Below are positions 38,430 to 48,316 of a stretch of DNA of 64,000 nt, piece after piece. The translations under genes and the position numbers were made by a program. How positions within the stretch are numbered: the first letter of the stretch is position 1; each line of letters starts with the position of its first letter. The stretch is from Branchiostoma lanceolatum (taxonomy: Eukaryota; Chordata; Leptocardii; Amphioxiformes; Branchiostomatidae). The notes under the pieces are model-generated. The model saw only the letters and a program-made list of their open reading frames with translations, searched no databases and was not told the origin of the DNA. Location of the stretch: positions 31,313,193-31,377,192 of the forward strand of contig NC_089723.1 of NCBI RefSeq assembly GCF_035083965.1, given 5' to 3'.

Positions 38430-39831
38430 CTACGGGATCTGTGCCATGACATTGTAGGCCAACGAGCCCGCCACCAGCGCTCCAACCACGACCAGCGCCA
38501 ATGTCTCGACGCGCTTGATACGCCTTAACACGCGGTGCTTCCTCTCCCGGCATGTCATGTTTTTTGTCATGATGGAGCTCAGGTATAAATTCACGTCTTT
38601 TGAGTTCTCCAGCAGCACCTTGTCTACCGCAGTCTTTTCCGTGTTCTCGATATCACTCGTCGGTTTTACATCTACCGAAGAACCTGGCTTTGGCGCCAAC
38701 TGGGACATCTTGTCCACTGGGTCATCTGGGGCTGTGGGTGATTCCGAGTTGGGAATTGTTTTCGCGGCCCATGGCCTTTGTCTCGCACGGGCATGGTTAT
38801 CGTCCTCAAAATCCAATCGGATCTTTGGCTCATTCTCACGGCGGATAAGCTTGTTCATGTACTTGTGAATGCGAAGTCGCATCATGGCGTTATGGGAGTG
38901 CCTCTCTTGAGCCGTCATGACGTCCCAGGGCTTGAATCTGTGGCGACGTCGCACGTTGTCTGTCGGAGAGGCCACGGGATCATCTTCGCCAAGATGAACC
39001 ACAGTGTGCTTTCGTCCGCCGTCCGTCTCGTCGGGTCGCACGTGGTCTGCCGGAGGAGACACCGGACTTTTCGCCGGAGTCGCTGCCATGTCGTCGGGAA
39101 CTCGGGTGTTGTCTTCTGCAAATGCTGGGACCCTTTCCCTCAGCTTGTGCTTTGAGGTCACCTCGGGATCAGTGGGATAGGTTCCCACTCCGGTATATCC
39201 CCAGCTTCGGTATGGGTGAAAGTTGGTCTCATCTGCAGCGGTGTTTAACTGCACTGTGATTGTCACAACGACCACCTAAAATGAAAACGTTCTTACTTAG
39301 TAACACAGTATGGACAAAAATAAGGTCTGAGTATTCATCCATCGTTACTTGACTTGGGAAATTTCATCATGTTCTGCGAATCAATCCTCAAATCAGCTGA
39401 AACGATATTTACGATTTTTATGCATGAAACTGAAAGCGAGCGTAAACTAATTGCTGTGATCGATAATAACAAATCTGATGACCTATTTTCCCGTTGTTGA
39501 AAGATAGTATTCTATGTACTGCGATAACGTGATGATGTAGAGAACTCACCGTCGTCATAGCTACAGCCAACAACGCCTAGCCTGGGTGCCATCCTATTTC
39601 TACCGGGGCTCCTACACTCGCCTCCCTAAAAAAATAGGGAGGCGAGTGTAGGAGCCCCGGTAGAAATAGGATGGCACCCAGGCTAAACAACGCCGCGATC
39701 AACGCCGCTTTGAACAACCGCCGTCCTTCATCCTGCGGCTCATCGGACACGTCAGAGACCGGAAACCTGGGACACGGGACGCCCCGAGCTCGGGACCGCC
39801 GATGCCTCCGTCGGCCACGGCGTCTCGCCAT
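38430..39831 (-). pseudogene. Unrecognised two-membrane-segment protein, copy A, exon 1 broken by a foldback insertion
   Basis: Paralogue of the gene at 41778-43186. Exons would be 39550-39831 and 38430-39275 (phase 0 junction). The start MARRRGRRRHRRSRARG and the arginine-rich head are kept. Exon 1 carries the 108-bp element at 39578-39685 plus its 9-bp duplication: 117 nt inserted relative to copy B. The length keeps frame, but the element's end reads GGC TAG, a stop at 39577-39579, so translation would end after 84 residues within the first membrane segment. Exon 2 is still fully open for 281 codons and has the same length as in copy B; I count about 49 amino-acid differences, almost none in the last 60 residues. 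So the break looks recent. It could be a new pseudogene, an insertion polymorphism, or a gene using another promoter or splice form. No family is recognised. Confidence 0.75.
39578..39685. mobile_element. Intact foldback element with perfect 51-bp arms and 9-bp target duplication
   Basis: The arms (39578-39628 and 39635-39685) are exact reverse complements, beginning TAGCCTGGGTGCCATCCTAT, with an AAAAAA loop. AACAACGCC flanks it on both sides (39569-39577 and 39686-39694). Copy B has a single AACAACGCC at the matching place (near 43039-43047), which gives the empty site directly. It encodes no protein. It sits inside coding exon 1 of copy A. Confidence 0.95.
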
Positions 39832-40080
39832 CTTGTGCCGATAAAAAACTCTCAACTTTTGACTTGGATAAGGAGAGGCTGTCTGCCTGTGTTGCTTTCA
39901 GTAGTCAGTCGAGATTGTAAACAAGCCACATCGAACGCCGTTGCTAGTCTAGAACAAGGGAGGTTCATTTGCGATTCCAGAACAACGTTTCGAACAATGG
40001 GTCGTTGCCTAATAAAGCTAGTAAAATTAACTACTCTACATGTTGTACTGGAACATTTTGTGGTTACCCGTCGATGCAGA

Positions 40081-41253
40081 ATTTTTCTTTGATGTTGAAC
40101 ACCACCCATACACAGGCAAACACAGATATTCCTGGTGCTGAACACCATCAGTGAACATGCAAATCTAACTGTTCCCGGTAATGAACACCATCCACACACT
40201 CCTGTTCTTGGTGCTGAACGCTATACACATACAGTTAAATACACCTGTCCTTCGTTCTGAACACCATCCACACATAGGCAAATTGAACTGTTCTTGCTGC
40301 TGAACATCGTACACACATAGGCAGACCTGTTCCTCGTGAACACCATCTACGCACACATGCAAACACGCCTATTCTGTGGGTTTACCACTATAACATACAG
40401 GCAAACACACGTGTCCTTCGTGCTGAACGCCATCTACACACAAGCAAACACACCTGTCCTTGGTGCTGAACGCCATCTACACACAAGCAAACACACCTGT
40501 CCTTGGTGCTGAACACAATCTACACACAGGCAAACACACCTGTCCTGGGGTTTACGACTATATATATATACACAGGCAAACACAGCTATTCTTGGTGCTG
40601 GACGCCATTTACACACAATCAAAAATCCATGTCCTTGGTGCTGAACGCCATCTACACACAAGCAAACATACCTGTCCTCGGGGTTTTCCACTATAGACAT
40701 ACAGGCAAACACACCTATCCTTGGTCTGAACGCCATCTTCACACAAGCAAAAGCACCTTTCCTTGGTGCTGAACACCATCCACATACAGGTAAACATGCC
40801 TGTCCTTGGTGCTGAACACCATCCACACACAGGCAAACGCACTTGTCCTTGGTGCTGAACACCATCCACAAACAGGCAAACATACCTGTCCTTGGTGCTG
40901 AACACCATCCACACACAGGCTAACAAACATTTCCTTGGTCCTGAACACTATCCACACACTTGCAAACTTTAAACACATACATGTATGTCCCTGGTTCTGA
41001 ACACCATCAACATACTGGCTAACACACCTAGTCCTGGTGCTGAACACCATCCAACACACAGGCAGATACTTGTCCTTAGTGCTGAACACCTTCCACAAAG
41101 TCAACACACACTTGTCATTGGTGCTGAACTGAACACCATCCACACACAGGCATAAACATCTGTCCTTGGTGCTGAACACCATCGACTCACGGAATCAACA
41201 CACTCACGGGACTTGTCCATGGTGCTGAACAACATCAACACACAGAACAAACA
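40081..41253. repeat. 43-bp minisatellite, long array (right copy)
   Basis: About 26 imperfect units of the same 43-bp repeat as 37581-37902. Because 43 is not a multiple of three, open frames rotate through it on both strands and produce cysteine/valine-rich pseudo-repeats (CVDGVQHQGQ, CGWCSAPRTG, WMVFSTKDR). I treat these as artefacts. A few units near 40370-40700 contain a variant (GGGTTTACCACTATA...) in place of the usual core. The array separates copies A and B of the duplicated gene. Confidence 0.9.
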
Positions 41254-41777
41254 CACTAAATCATATCACTGACACGTGCAGTTGAAAAATTCTCAAAGTC
41301 TTTAATACGTAAGGAATTGTAACAGAAAACTTTTTTGCCCTCACTCACTGTCACAGAACGTCCAATCAAATTGACTGACACTGACATCTGCTGGACGTGG
41401 CAATAAACGTTGTAGACTAAACAAATGCCTAGTGGTTTTCTTTTACCAGTTTGATGATTAGGTGACTAGTACCATGGAAACGTATGATACAATTATTTTC
41501 TGTTGAGACTTTCTGGTATACAGCTGAACAGATGGTACAATACAGTAAAGGGATGAATATAGTCCAATGAACAATCTATTTCGAAACAACAAGAGCTATA
41601 CTGTAGCTATTGGAATACAAGAATTGCGAAACGTATCTGATGTTGATCGGAATGTTGACACGGGAAAAGCAAGCATGCACGGAACAGACCATCCTTGGTC
41701 TGGGGTGTTAAAACTTCATCAGAAACACATTTGACACAAGCAATATAACAGTAAAAGAATATATTTTGAACTTTCCT

Positions 41778-43186
41778 CTATGGGATCTGCCCAATAACAT
41801 TGTAGGCCAACGAGCCCGCCACCAGCGCTCCAACCACGACCAGCGCCAATGTCTCGACGCGCTTGATACGCCTTAACACGCGGTGCTTCCTCTCGCGGCA
41901 TGTCATGTTTTTTGTCATGATGGAGCTCAGGTATAAATTCATTTCTTTTGAGTTCTCCAGCAGCGCCTTGTCTACCGCAGTCTTCTCCGTGTTCTCGATC
42001 TCGCTCTTCGGGTTAACATCTACAAACGACCCTGGCTTTGGCGCCAACTGGGACATCTTGTCCACTGGGTCATCTGGGGCTGTGGGTGATTCCGAGTTGG
42101 GAAATGTTTTCGCGGCCCATGGCCTTTGTCGCACACGGGCATGGTTATTGGCCTCAAAATGCGATTGAATCTTTGGCTGATCCTCACGGTGGAGAAGCTT
42201 GTTCATGTACTTGTAAATGCGAAGTCGCATCATGACAATATAGGAATGCTTCTCTTGACTCGTCATGAGGTCCCAGGGCTTGAATCTATGGCGACGTCGC
42301 ACGTGGTCTGTCGGAGAGGCCACGGGATCATCTTCGCTAAGGTGTACCTCAGTGTGCTTTCGTCCGCCGTCCGTCTCGTTGGGTCGCACGTGGTCTGTCG
42401 GAGGAGACACCAGACTTTTCGCCGGAGTCCCTGTCATGTCGTCGGGAACTCGGGTGTCGTCTTCTGCGAAAACTCGGACTCTTTCCCTCAGCTTGTGCTT
42501 TGAGGTCACCTCGGCATCAGTGGGATAGTTTCCCGCTCCGCTATATCCCCAGCTCCAGTAAGGGGGAAGGTTGGTCTCATCTGCAATGGCGTTTAACTGC
42601 ACTGTGACAGTCATAACGACCACCTGAAATGAAAACGTTCTTACTTAATGGACAAAAACAGGCATCGGTGTCATGTGAATCCAGCGTTACTTGGGAAAAT
42701 GTTTATCATGTTCTGCGAATCATAGCTTCTCAAATAAGCTGCAGCTGAAACGATCATTATGATTTTTGATGCATGAAACTCAAGAGCCATCGTAAACTAA
42801 TCGGTATCCTGTGATCGATAATAACAAATCTGATTACCCATTTTCACACTGTTAAAAGATGGTATTCTATCTATAGAGAAAACTAGCCTGACGAATCGCG
42901 CACCTTAGTGGCCAGCCGGTCCTGTGACCGCCATCCCCCTAGGGGTGGGGGTCAGTAACCTCCGGCCGAGAGCTTGTGTAACACAGGCTATAGAGAAAAC
43001 GTGATGATGTAGGAAACTCACCGTCGTCACAGCTACAGCCAACAACGCCGTGATCACCGCCGCTTTGAACAACCGCCGTCGTTCATCCTGCGGCTCATCG
43101 GACACGTCAGAGGCCGGGAACCTGGGACACGGGACGCCCCGAGCTCGGGACCGCCGATGCCTCCGTCGGCCACGGCGTCTCGCCAT
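41778..43186 (-). CDS. Unrecognised two-membrane-segment protein with arginine-rich N-terminus, copy B (intact)
   Basis: Minus-strand exons 43022-43186 and 41778-42623 join in phase 0 (CAG/GTGGTCGTT acceptor) to 336 residues. The head MARRRGRRRHRRSRARG is strongly basic. Residues ~39-66 (LFKAAVITALLAVAVTT joined to VVVMTVTVQL) form a hydrophobic segment split by the intron. A polar, probably disordered region of ~220 residues follows, including a short internal echo (SPPTDHVRP, SPTDHVRRR). A basic stretch CRERKHRVLRRIKR and a final hydrophobic segment VETLALVVVGALVAGSLAY end the protein. NMT is a possible glycosylation site. The start is the ATG at 43186; no upstream in-frame ATG is needed. 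I recognise no domain. The tandem copy and conserved C-terminus support a real gene, possibly lineage-specific. Confidence 0.7.
42884..42990. mobile_element. Short element with TAGCCTG ends and 10-bp target duplication, in the intron of copy B
   Basis: The ends are TAGCCTG and CAGGCTA; inside is a GC-rich hairpin around CCATCCCCCTAGGGGTGGGG. TAGAGAAAAC lies on both sides (42874-42883 and 42991-43000). The matching intron of copy A lacks the element and is about 120 bp shorter, which confirms an insertion. Only the tips match the TAGCCTGGG family, so it may be a separate family using similar ends. Confidence 0.75.
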
Positions 43187-45201
43187 CTTGTATCGGAAAA
43201 AACTCAAAACTTTTGACTTCGAAAATCAGAGACTGAAATCTGCCTGTGTCGCCTTCAGTAGTCAGTCGAGATTATAAACAAATCACATCGAACTTCGTCG
43301 CTAGTCTAGAACAAAGGAGTTCCAGAACAACTTTTAGAACAATGCGTTGTAGGATCAGCTGTCTGTAAAAGCCGTACCGGAACATGTCTAGGAAACCCAA
43401 AATCACCTGTTTACTTCCTGGTCATAATTTACGAAATTGTATCTATCCCCATGTAAGATGGACCAAGGCCTTGGATGGACCCACCATTCGTGAACTAGGC
43501 AAAATAATGTAATGCCACTTGCTTATGGTGGAAACGTACCGTATAGTCAGGCCCATAATAAGGCATATTCATGCTCAAAATACAGCGTTTACTTACCGTT
43601 ATCTTATTGGGTAAGAAAGAAAATGAAAGACACAGACATATTCTGACCTGGATTTATGAAGAAGAAAAAAGCAATCATCCACTATTTTTTATTTGAACGA
43701 AAACGTGTGTGTCACTTTCTCTTATCTCTAATGCTTTAACTCCATTATGATCACACATTAGTTATCATACTTGATCCTCGATTTGACCATTACTTAATTT
43801 CTAAATGCACAGGAAATTTTGTTCGTGGCCTATGTAAGGATCCCATGGAGTCAAATGCGTAAATCATAACTTTATAGTGCCAAATAACTGACTTTAAAGT
43901 CAGGCAAAGGTTCACCGTTGCTACTCAACGGTAATTACGTAAATGTCATATACCAATGCCGGATAACTGCACCAACATTTTTCAAAAATCCTCGACAAGT
44001 TAACAAAAAGGTGCGCTAAAAATCGGCAAACGCAGCCAAGAACAATGTGGTATGGAAACAGCAAAAATAGTATGTGGTTCATTGAACTCTAGGTTGGTAA
44101 TAGGGATGTCATGAAAACAGTACTTTGAACCGCAATGTGCTGACAAGTACACGCTGCGTGCATGGGCGTGTTCTCGACATTTCACGACTATTACTCACAC
44201 ACTACTAAATAGAAGAACTTCGTTTATGGTGGGCTGACAGATTTACTAGAGGAAAATCGCTGTCACCGGTGAATGTGATGATCAGGGAACGGCAGATCTA
44301 GCCAACACCTAAATCACAAGTTCAAGGTCATTGCGGACGAGTACTTGGAACATCCTTGTCTATTTCCCGGCCAATGTCAGTCTGCTTCTCGTCCTTGTTT
44401 TCCGCCTTGCCAAGGACGGCGTTCTCTCTGGATTAGCAGAAGATCACTCCGTCTCTCCTGTTCGGTACGCGCTGACGACTCGGGACAAGTGCGCCCAGAC
44501 AGAAAGGCGACGTCCTCAGTTGTAAATCAGATTAAAAATACCAATCTCGTCGATTCTCTCACGTAGATGGAAAATAAAATACGACCGGCATGTCTTTAAT
44601 GGTGATTTAGACTCATAGTTCATTTTACGTCTGTGTTTATTAGGCACGTAGGGTTGTTATCACCAAGAGATGATTCCCCCTAAAATACTGGACGCGCATA
44701 CCGAGATATCATGTTGTCGTCAACACAAGGGCGTGTGCGTAATACGAGACACAGGCCTTCGTGAGAAAAGAGCCCATTTTGCCATACTGTCTGTCACTTG
44801 ACATAATTAACAACCGACAACCGTCGACCAGCATACCTCAGACCAAACCTACAGCCAGGTTAAAGTGTTTGCTGACCGTGCACAGAATGGCTGGAATGCT
44901 CAGTTTATGGTTTACACTTATGTTGATTGCGGTTGATTTTTGTTTACTTTTTGAATCGTTATCAAAGCCAACCCATTGGGTGGTTGGTGTAAATGAAAAG
45001 TCGGAATAAATAGATGAGCAATGTTCCAAACGTGCAGCCTATGGGATCATAACTGCCGTCCCTATCGGGTGTCCAACGATCTATTTATCACTGTCAGCGT
45101 CCGACGACTAATTTCAGGACGCAGATAGAGATAAATCATAAGGTCGTTTGGAGCCTGGTGTGTGCGCTAACTGCCGCAGTGTGTCCTGAGCTACAGCTAT
45201 C
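43187..45201. other. Intergenic sequence between copy B and the small plus-strand gene
   Basis: The first ~150 bp still match the region upstream of copy A (TAGTCTAGAACAA.. near 39945 and 43299), marking the right edge of the duplication at about 43340. Beyond that I see no supported gene. A short frame at 44887-45009 starts with a signal-peptide-like stretch (MAGMLSLWFTLMLIAVDFCL) but is only 40 codons and has no other support. Confidence 0.5.
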
Positions 45202-48200
45202 ATGGTGATCTACAGCACCGACCGCCCGTGGAACTACGACTGCAGCTTCGTGGCTGGCAGTGGCCGGAGGAAGTACTTCCGCCAGGAGGTGTACATGGTG
45301 TTCCCTCCTACCTTCTCCTCCGGACACCACGGGTCGGCTGCCTACTTCACCAAGCCTACCGCCTCCGTCCGCCTCAAGCTCAACAGGTCCCCGAACGCCC
45401 GCAGGAGGTAAGATGTGAAGATGGTGCAACGAAATTAGCCAGATATTGTGAAGTTGATCCAGTTTGCCATAATTATTCGAGTCCTAGAGAAACCAACAGA
45501 AACTTCAGTGACGTCAAAATACAAATCATGCTAAATCATGATGTTTTCTATACAGCTGAAGAAAACATTTGACATTCCCTTCTGCCACTCAAGTCAATCG
45601 CTGTTTTGATATAGCCGGCTAGATTTTACGCTTAGACTGGTGGGGTTTTTTTTACATCACAAAATGTAATGTAATTGAAGTTGTATAGTTGTAGTGTTTT
45701 CATTGGGGAATACATATTCCAATAGACCGAAGACGGTTAATCTCAGTGTGTGTATGACTATGTAACAGTGGTGTTCAAGCGCCTCCAACTGACCAGCCTA
45801 ACTGGTCTAGACCCCGGATTCGACTTCATATATTCCCATGGACTTGTGGTGCTATAAAGCTGTAATATATTTCATCATCATCATCAGTCGACGTGCTTTT
45901 ACGCAACGTCGGGGTTATACCACCCCTTGTTGGCTAATACAAGACGCCGGGGATGCGCCAGGTCTCCCGTCCGGGTGAATGATAGTACATGAAAATCACC
46001 GTATGGCTGATAAGAGATGGAGGTTCGCCAGGCCCCCATCCGGGTGATTTGCAGTAATATATTTACCGTCAGTCTTTCAGCAAATATGAATATGCTGGAC
46101 GCGAAACATTCTCGTTGCATTTTAGGAAATATTATTCTTTAAATTGCAATAATTATTAGCCCGAGTGTCATCGAACCAGTTTACCCAAGGACATTATATC
46201 CTTAGTTTCCCGGGGCTCCCATATTCTCCTAGGACGACACTCGGGCTAAATAATCCTACCTAGTTTTCTTTGCTAACAGTACAGTCGATCGGTGACTATC
46301 TTGTAACCTTAGATATCTCTGTATCATATGGAAAGCGTAGCAAAAGGAAATAGAAACCATAAAACAGTGTCCTTGTCCTTTTGGGACACTTTTTGACGGG
46401 GACGCAATAGAACCATCCTTCATCCATTGACGTAAAGCGTACCATGTTTGGTCATCGTCGATGCGTCATCCTGATACGTCATCTTGACATGTTGTATAAA
46501 AGAAATAAACAGCATAAGCTAAACAAATAGACATGTTTTCAAATTGTAATGAATACCCAACCTTGCAATCCGCTAGCTTATATCAGGGATTCGATTTTTT
46601 TTTTAAACTTCTTCTTCTTCTTCTTGTCATCCGAAAAAAAAACTTTAAAAAAACTTACGGGCTAAAGAACAATAAAATTCTAAGCTCGGTGCGGTACCTA
46701 AATCAGGGTAGCGACACTTTGTATTTATCAGACTGCAAGACTACATTTGTCATTCCGTAATTAGGCCTGTAACCAGGTTGTATGTGCTATGAGAAGACGT
46801 GTTTGATTTCATTAAATCTATTTGCTGTCGCATAATCGCACATATAGCTCGTTTGACACATACTAACTTGGGACAAAACGCCAGGCGAAAAACCCATCGT
46901 CATACTGACAAGCAGCATGAAACACTAACGTTCACAACGTTATGTAACAAGTTTCCCCCGAAAAGTTTCACGTACAAACAGCCTGTCATCGAGTGTTGCA
47001 GTTCAGTCAAACAGATGTCAGTGTGTCTAAAAGTGGGTATTCTATAAACCAGTCTACTATACTAAATACCAACTGCATCTGTCTTGGTGGTGTAGTTAGT
47101 ATTCCATTGCGCGCAGTGCGTGACCTGTAGGTCCTGTAGCGAACCGCTGCGGTCGTCATTTCCGATCGCTAGTCCACACGACGCCAGAGGTGTGAGGTTA
47201 GGCCATGTTGATTTGATTGCATGGATGACATCCTCTGGGTACCCCAAACCTGATGCGAGCGTGCGAATGAAAAATAAGTTTGGCAAAATAAAAAAAGTTG
47301 CCTTTATTATGAAAAATCTGCGTACGTGGTCAGGAAGGACGAATAAAATCTAACATGGCATACCGAAATATAGACTATTAATTTTTGTTCTTTCAAAACA
47401 TCCTCTTTGACTTTGGAATTGGCAATGGCATTCTGAGACTTCAAGTATCCGTTTTGCGAAATATTTTTTGCAATCTACAGCATGTATTTTCTCATTTTGC
47501 ATCTGCTTTTTACGATTTACAGTATAATGGTGGAAAACCCATCTTTATCATCTGGAAACCGACGAAATTGATGCGCGCGGATGTCATCCATATAACCAAA
47601 TCAACATGGCCTTAGCTACTGTCGATGCTGCTGATACCCTTGCGGTTCAGCCCGCTCCGTGGTGATGCCACACAGCACTTGCCCCAGACCGACCCTTCGT
47701 GACGACCCGGTAACCGAGAACATACCGACGCCGCGGAGTATGTGCTGATAGAGCCTTTTATGACGCTGTTGTTGGGGGTCACATCGGCAATCTAAAAACG
47801 ATTTTGTGACCATATATAAGGAGACATGATCAGGAACACGCCGCTTCGCAGTACATGTTGGGGGTAGTGTCCCTTGTCTGACCTAGTTGGCTCCTTTTTT
47901 ACGACTTCTTGGGGAGGGGGGTGTATCCCCAGTTTGCCAGGTGTGGAAAAAGTTATTTTAGCAAGGAATCCAAGGATAGGCAGGCAGTTGATGTCGTAAT
48001 GCTGCCTGAATGGTCATGGTCAACGTTCAACGGTGTACACAACCGACTATATAATAAACACACAAGCACTTTGATACGATTTGCACATTCGATGATAGCC
48101 GTAAAGCATATGAACAGTTGCTTAATACAAGTCAAAACTGTACTAAATTGATTAAAGTACCACGCTCACTCATCCAGACATCTCCTTCGACCCTTTGTAC

Positions 48201-48316
48201 CGTTTTTTTGATGAATGGACAGATAAAATTGACGCTGTTTTATTTTTCCCAGTAGGAATCACTCCTTCTACACCCGGAACTTCACCATCCCCATGGGACA
48301 GATCACCACCCGCTAG
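45202..48316 (+). CDS. Small two-exon gene of unrecognised family (88 aa)
   Basis: Exon 1 is 45202-45407, ending AG/GTAAGA in phase 2. Exon 2 is 48256-48316 after a TAG acceptor and ends with TAG. The join reads ..NRSPNARRRNHSFYTRNFTI.., in frame and coding-like on both sides: GC-rich third positions in exon 1, then FYTRNFTIPMGQITTR. The protein begins MVIYSTDRPWNYDCSFVAGS and contains FRQEVYMVFPPTFSS and AYFTKPTASVRLKLN. It is basic, with no signal peptide or membrane segment. A second acceptor three bases earlier (CAG at 48250-48252) would replace the junction arginine by Ser-Arg, a tandem NAGNAG site. I do not recognise the family. The intron holds two inverted-repeat elements, and further small exons in it cannot be excluded. 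Confidence 0.5.
45948..46050. repeat. Two copies of a GCCAGG..CCGGGTGA motif
   Basis: GCGCCAGGTCTCCCGTCCGG and TCGCCAGGCCCCCATCCGGG, each followed by GTGA, lie about 70 bp apart in the intron of the small gene. They are probably remnants of a dispersed repeat whose ends I cannot define. Confidence 0.4.
46157..46248. mobile_element. Short inverted-repeat element with TAGCCCGAG ends
   Basis: The ends TAGCCCGAGTGTCATC and GACGACACTCGGGCTA pair over 16 bp with one mismatch, enclosing a CCCGGGGCTCCC-containing centre. Flanks AATAATTAT and AATAATCCT match at seven of nine positions, consistent with a partly decayed 9-bp duplication. It resembles the TAGCCTGGG family in tip sequence, size and duplication length. 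It lies in the intron of the small gene. Confidence 0.65.
47201..47613. mobile_element. Inverted-repeat element with AGGCCATGTTGATTTG ends
   Basis: AGGCCATGTTGATTTGATTG followed by CATGGATGACATCC near 47202 is matched in inverted orientation near 47579-47612 (GGATGTCATCC..CAAATCAACATGGCCT), giving arms of about 35 bp. About 340 bp of AT-rich sequence lies between. No clear target-site duplication is visible. It could be a non-autonomous DNA transposon. It is in the intron of the small gene. Confidence 0.6.

Noticed and set aside
38515-39155. Plus-strand frames over the duplicated gene, also present in copy B
   Set aside because: They are antisense to exon 2 of copies A and B. The minus-strand frame is longer, has the same length in both copies, and joins a sensible first exon.
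40434-41182. Long minus-strand frames with repeated CVDGVQHQGQ / CGWCSAPRTG peptides, looking like a cysteine-rich repeat protein
   Set aside because: They are the 43-bp minisatellite read in rotating frames. There is no start context, splice support or constraint on codons.
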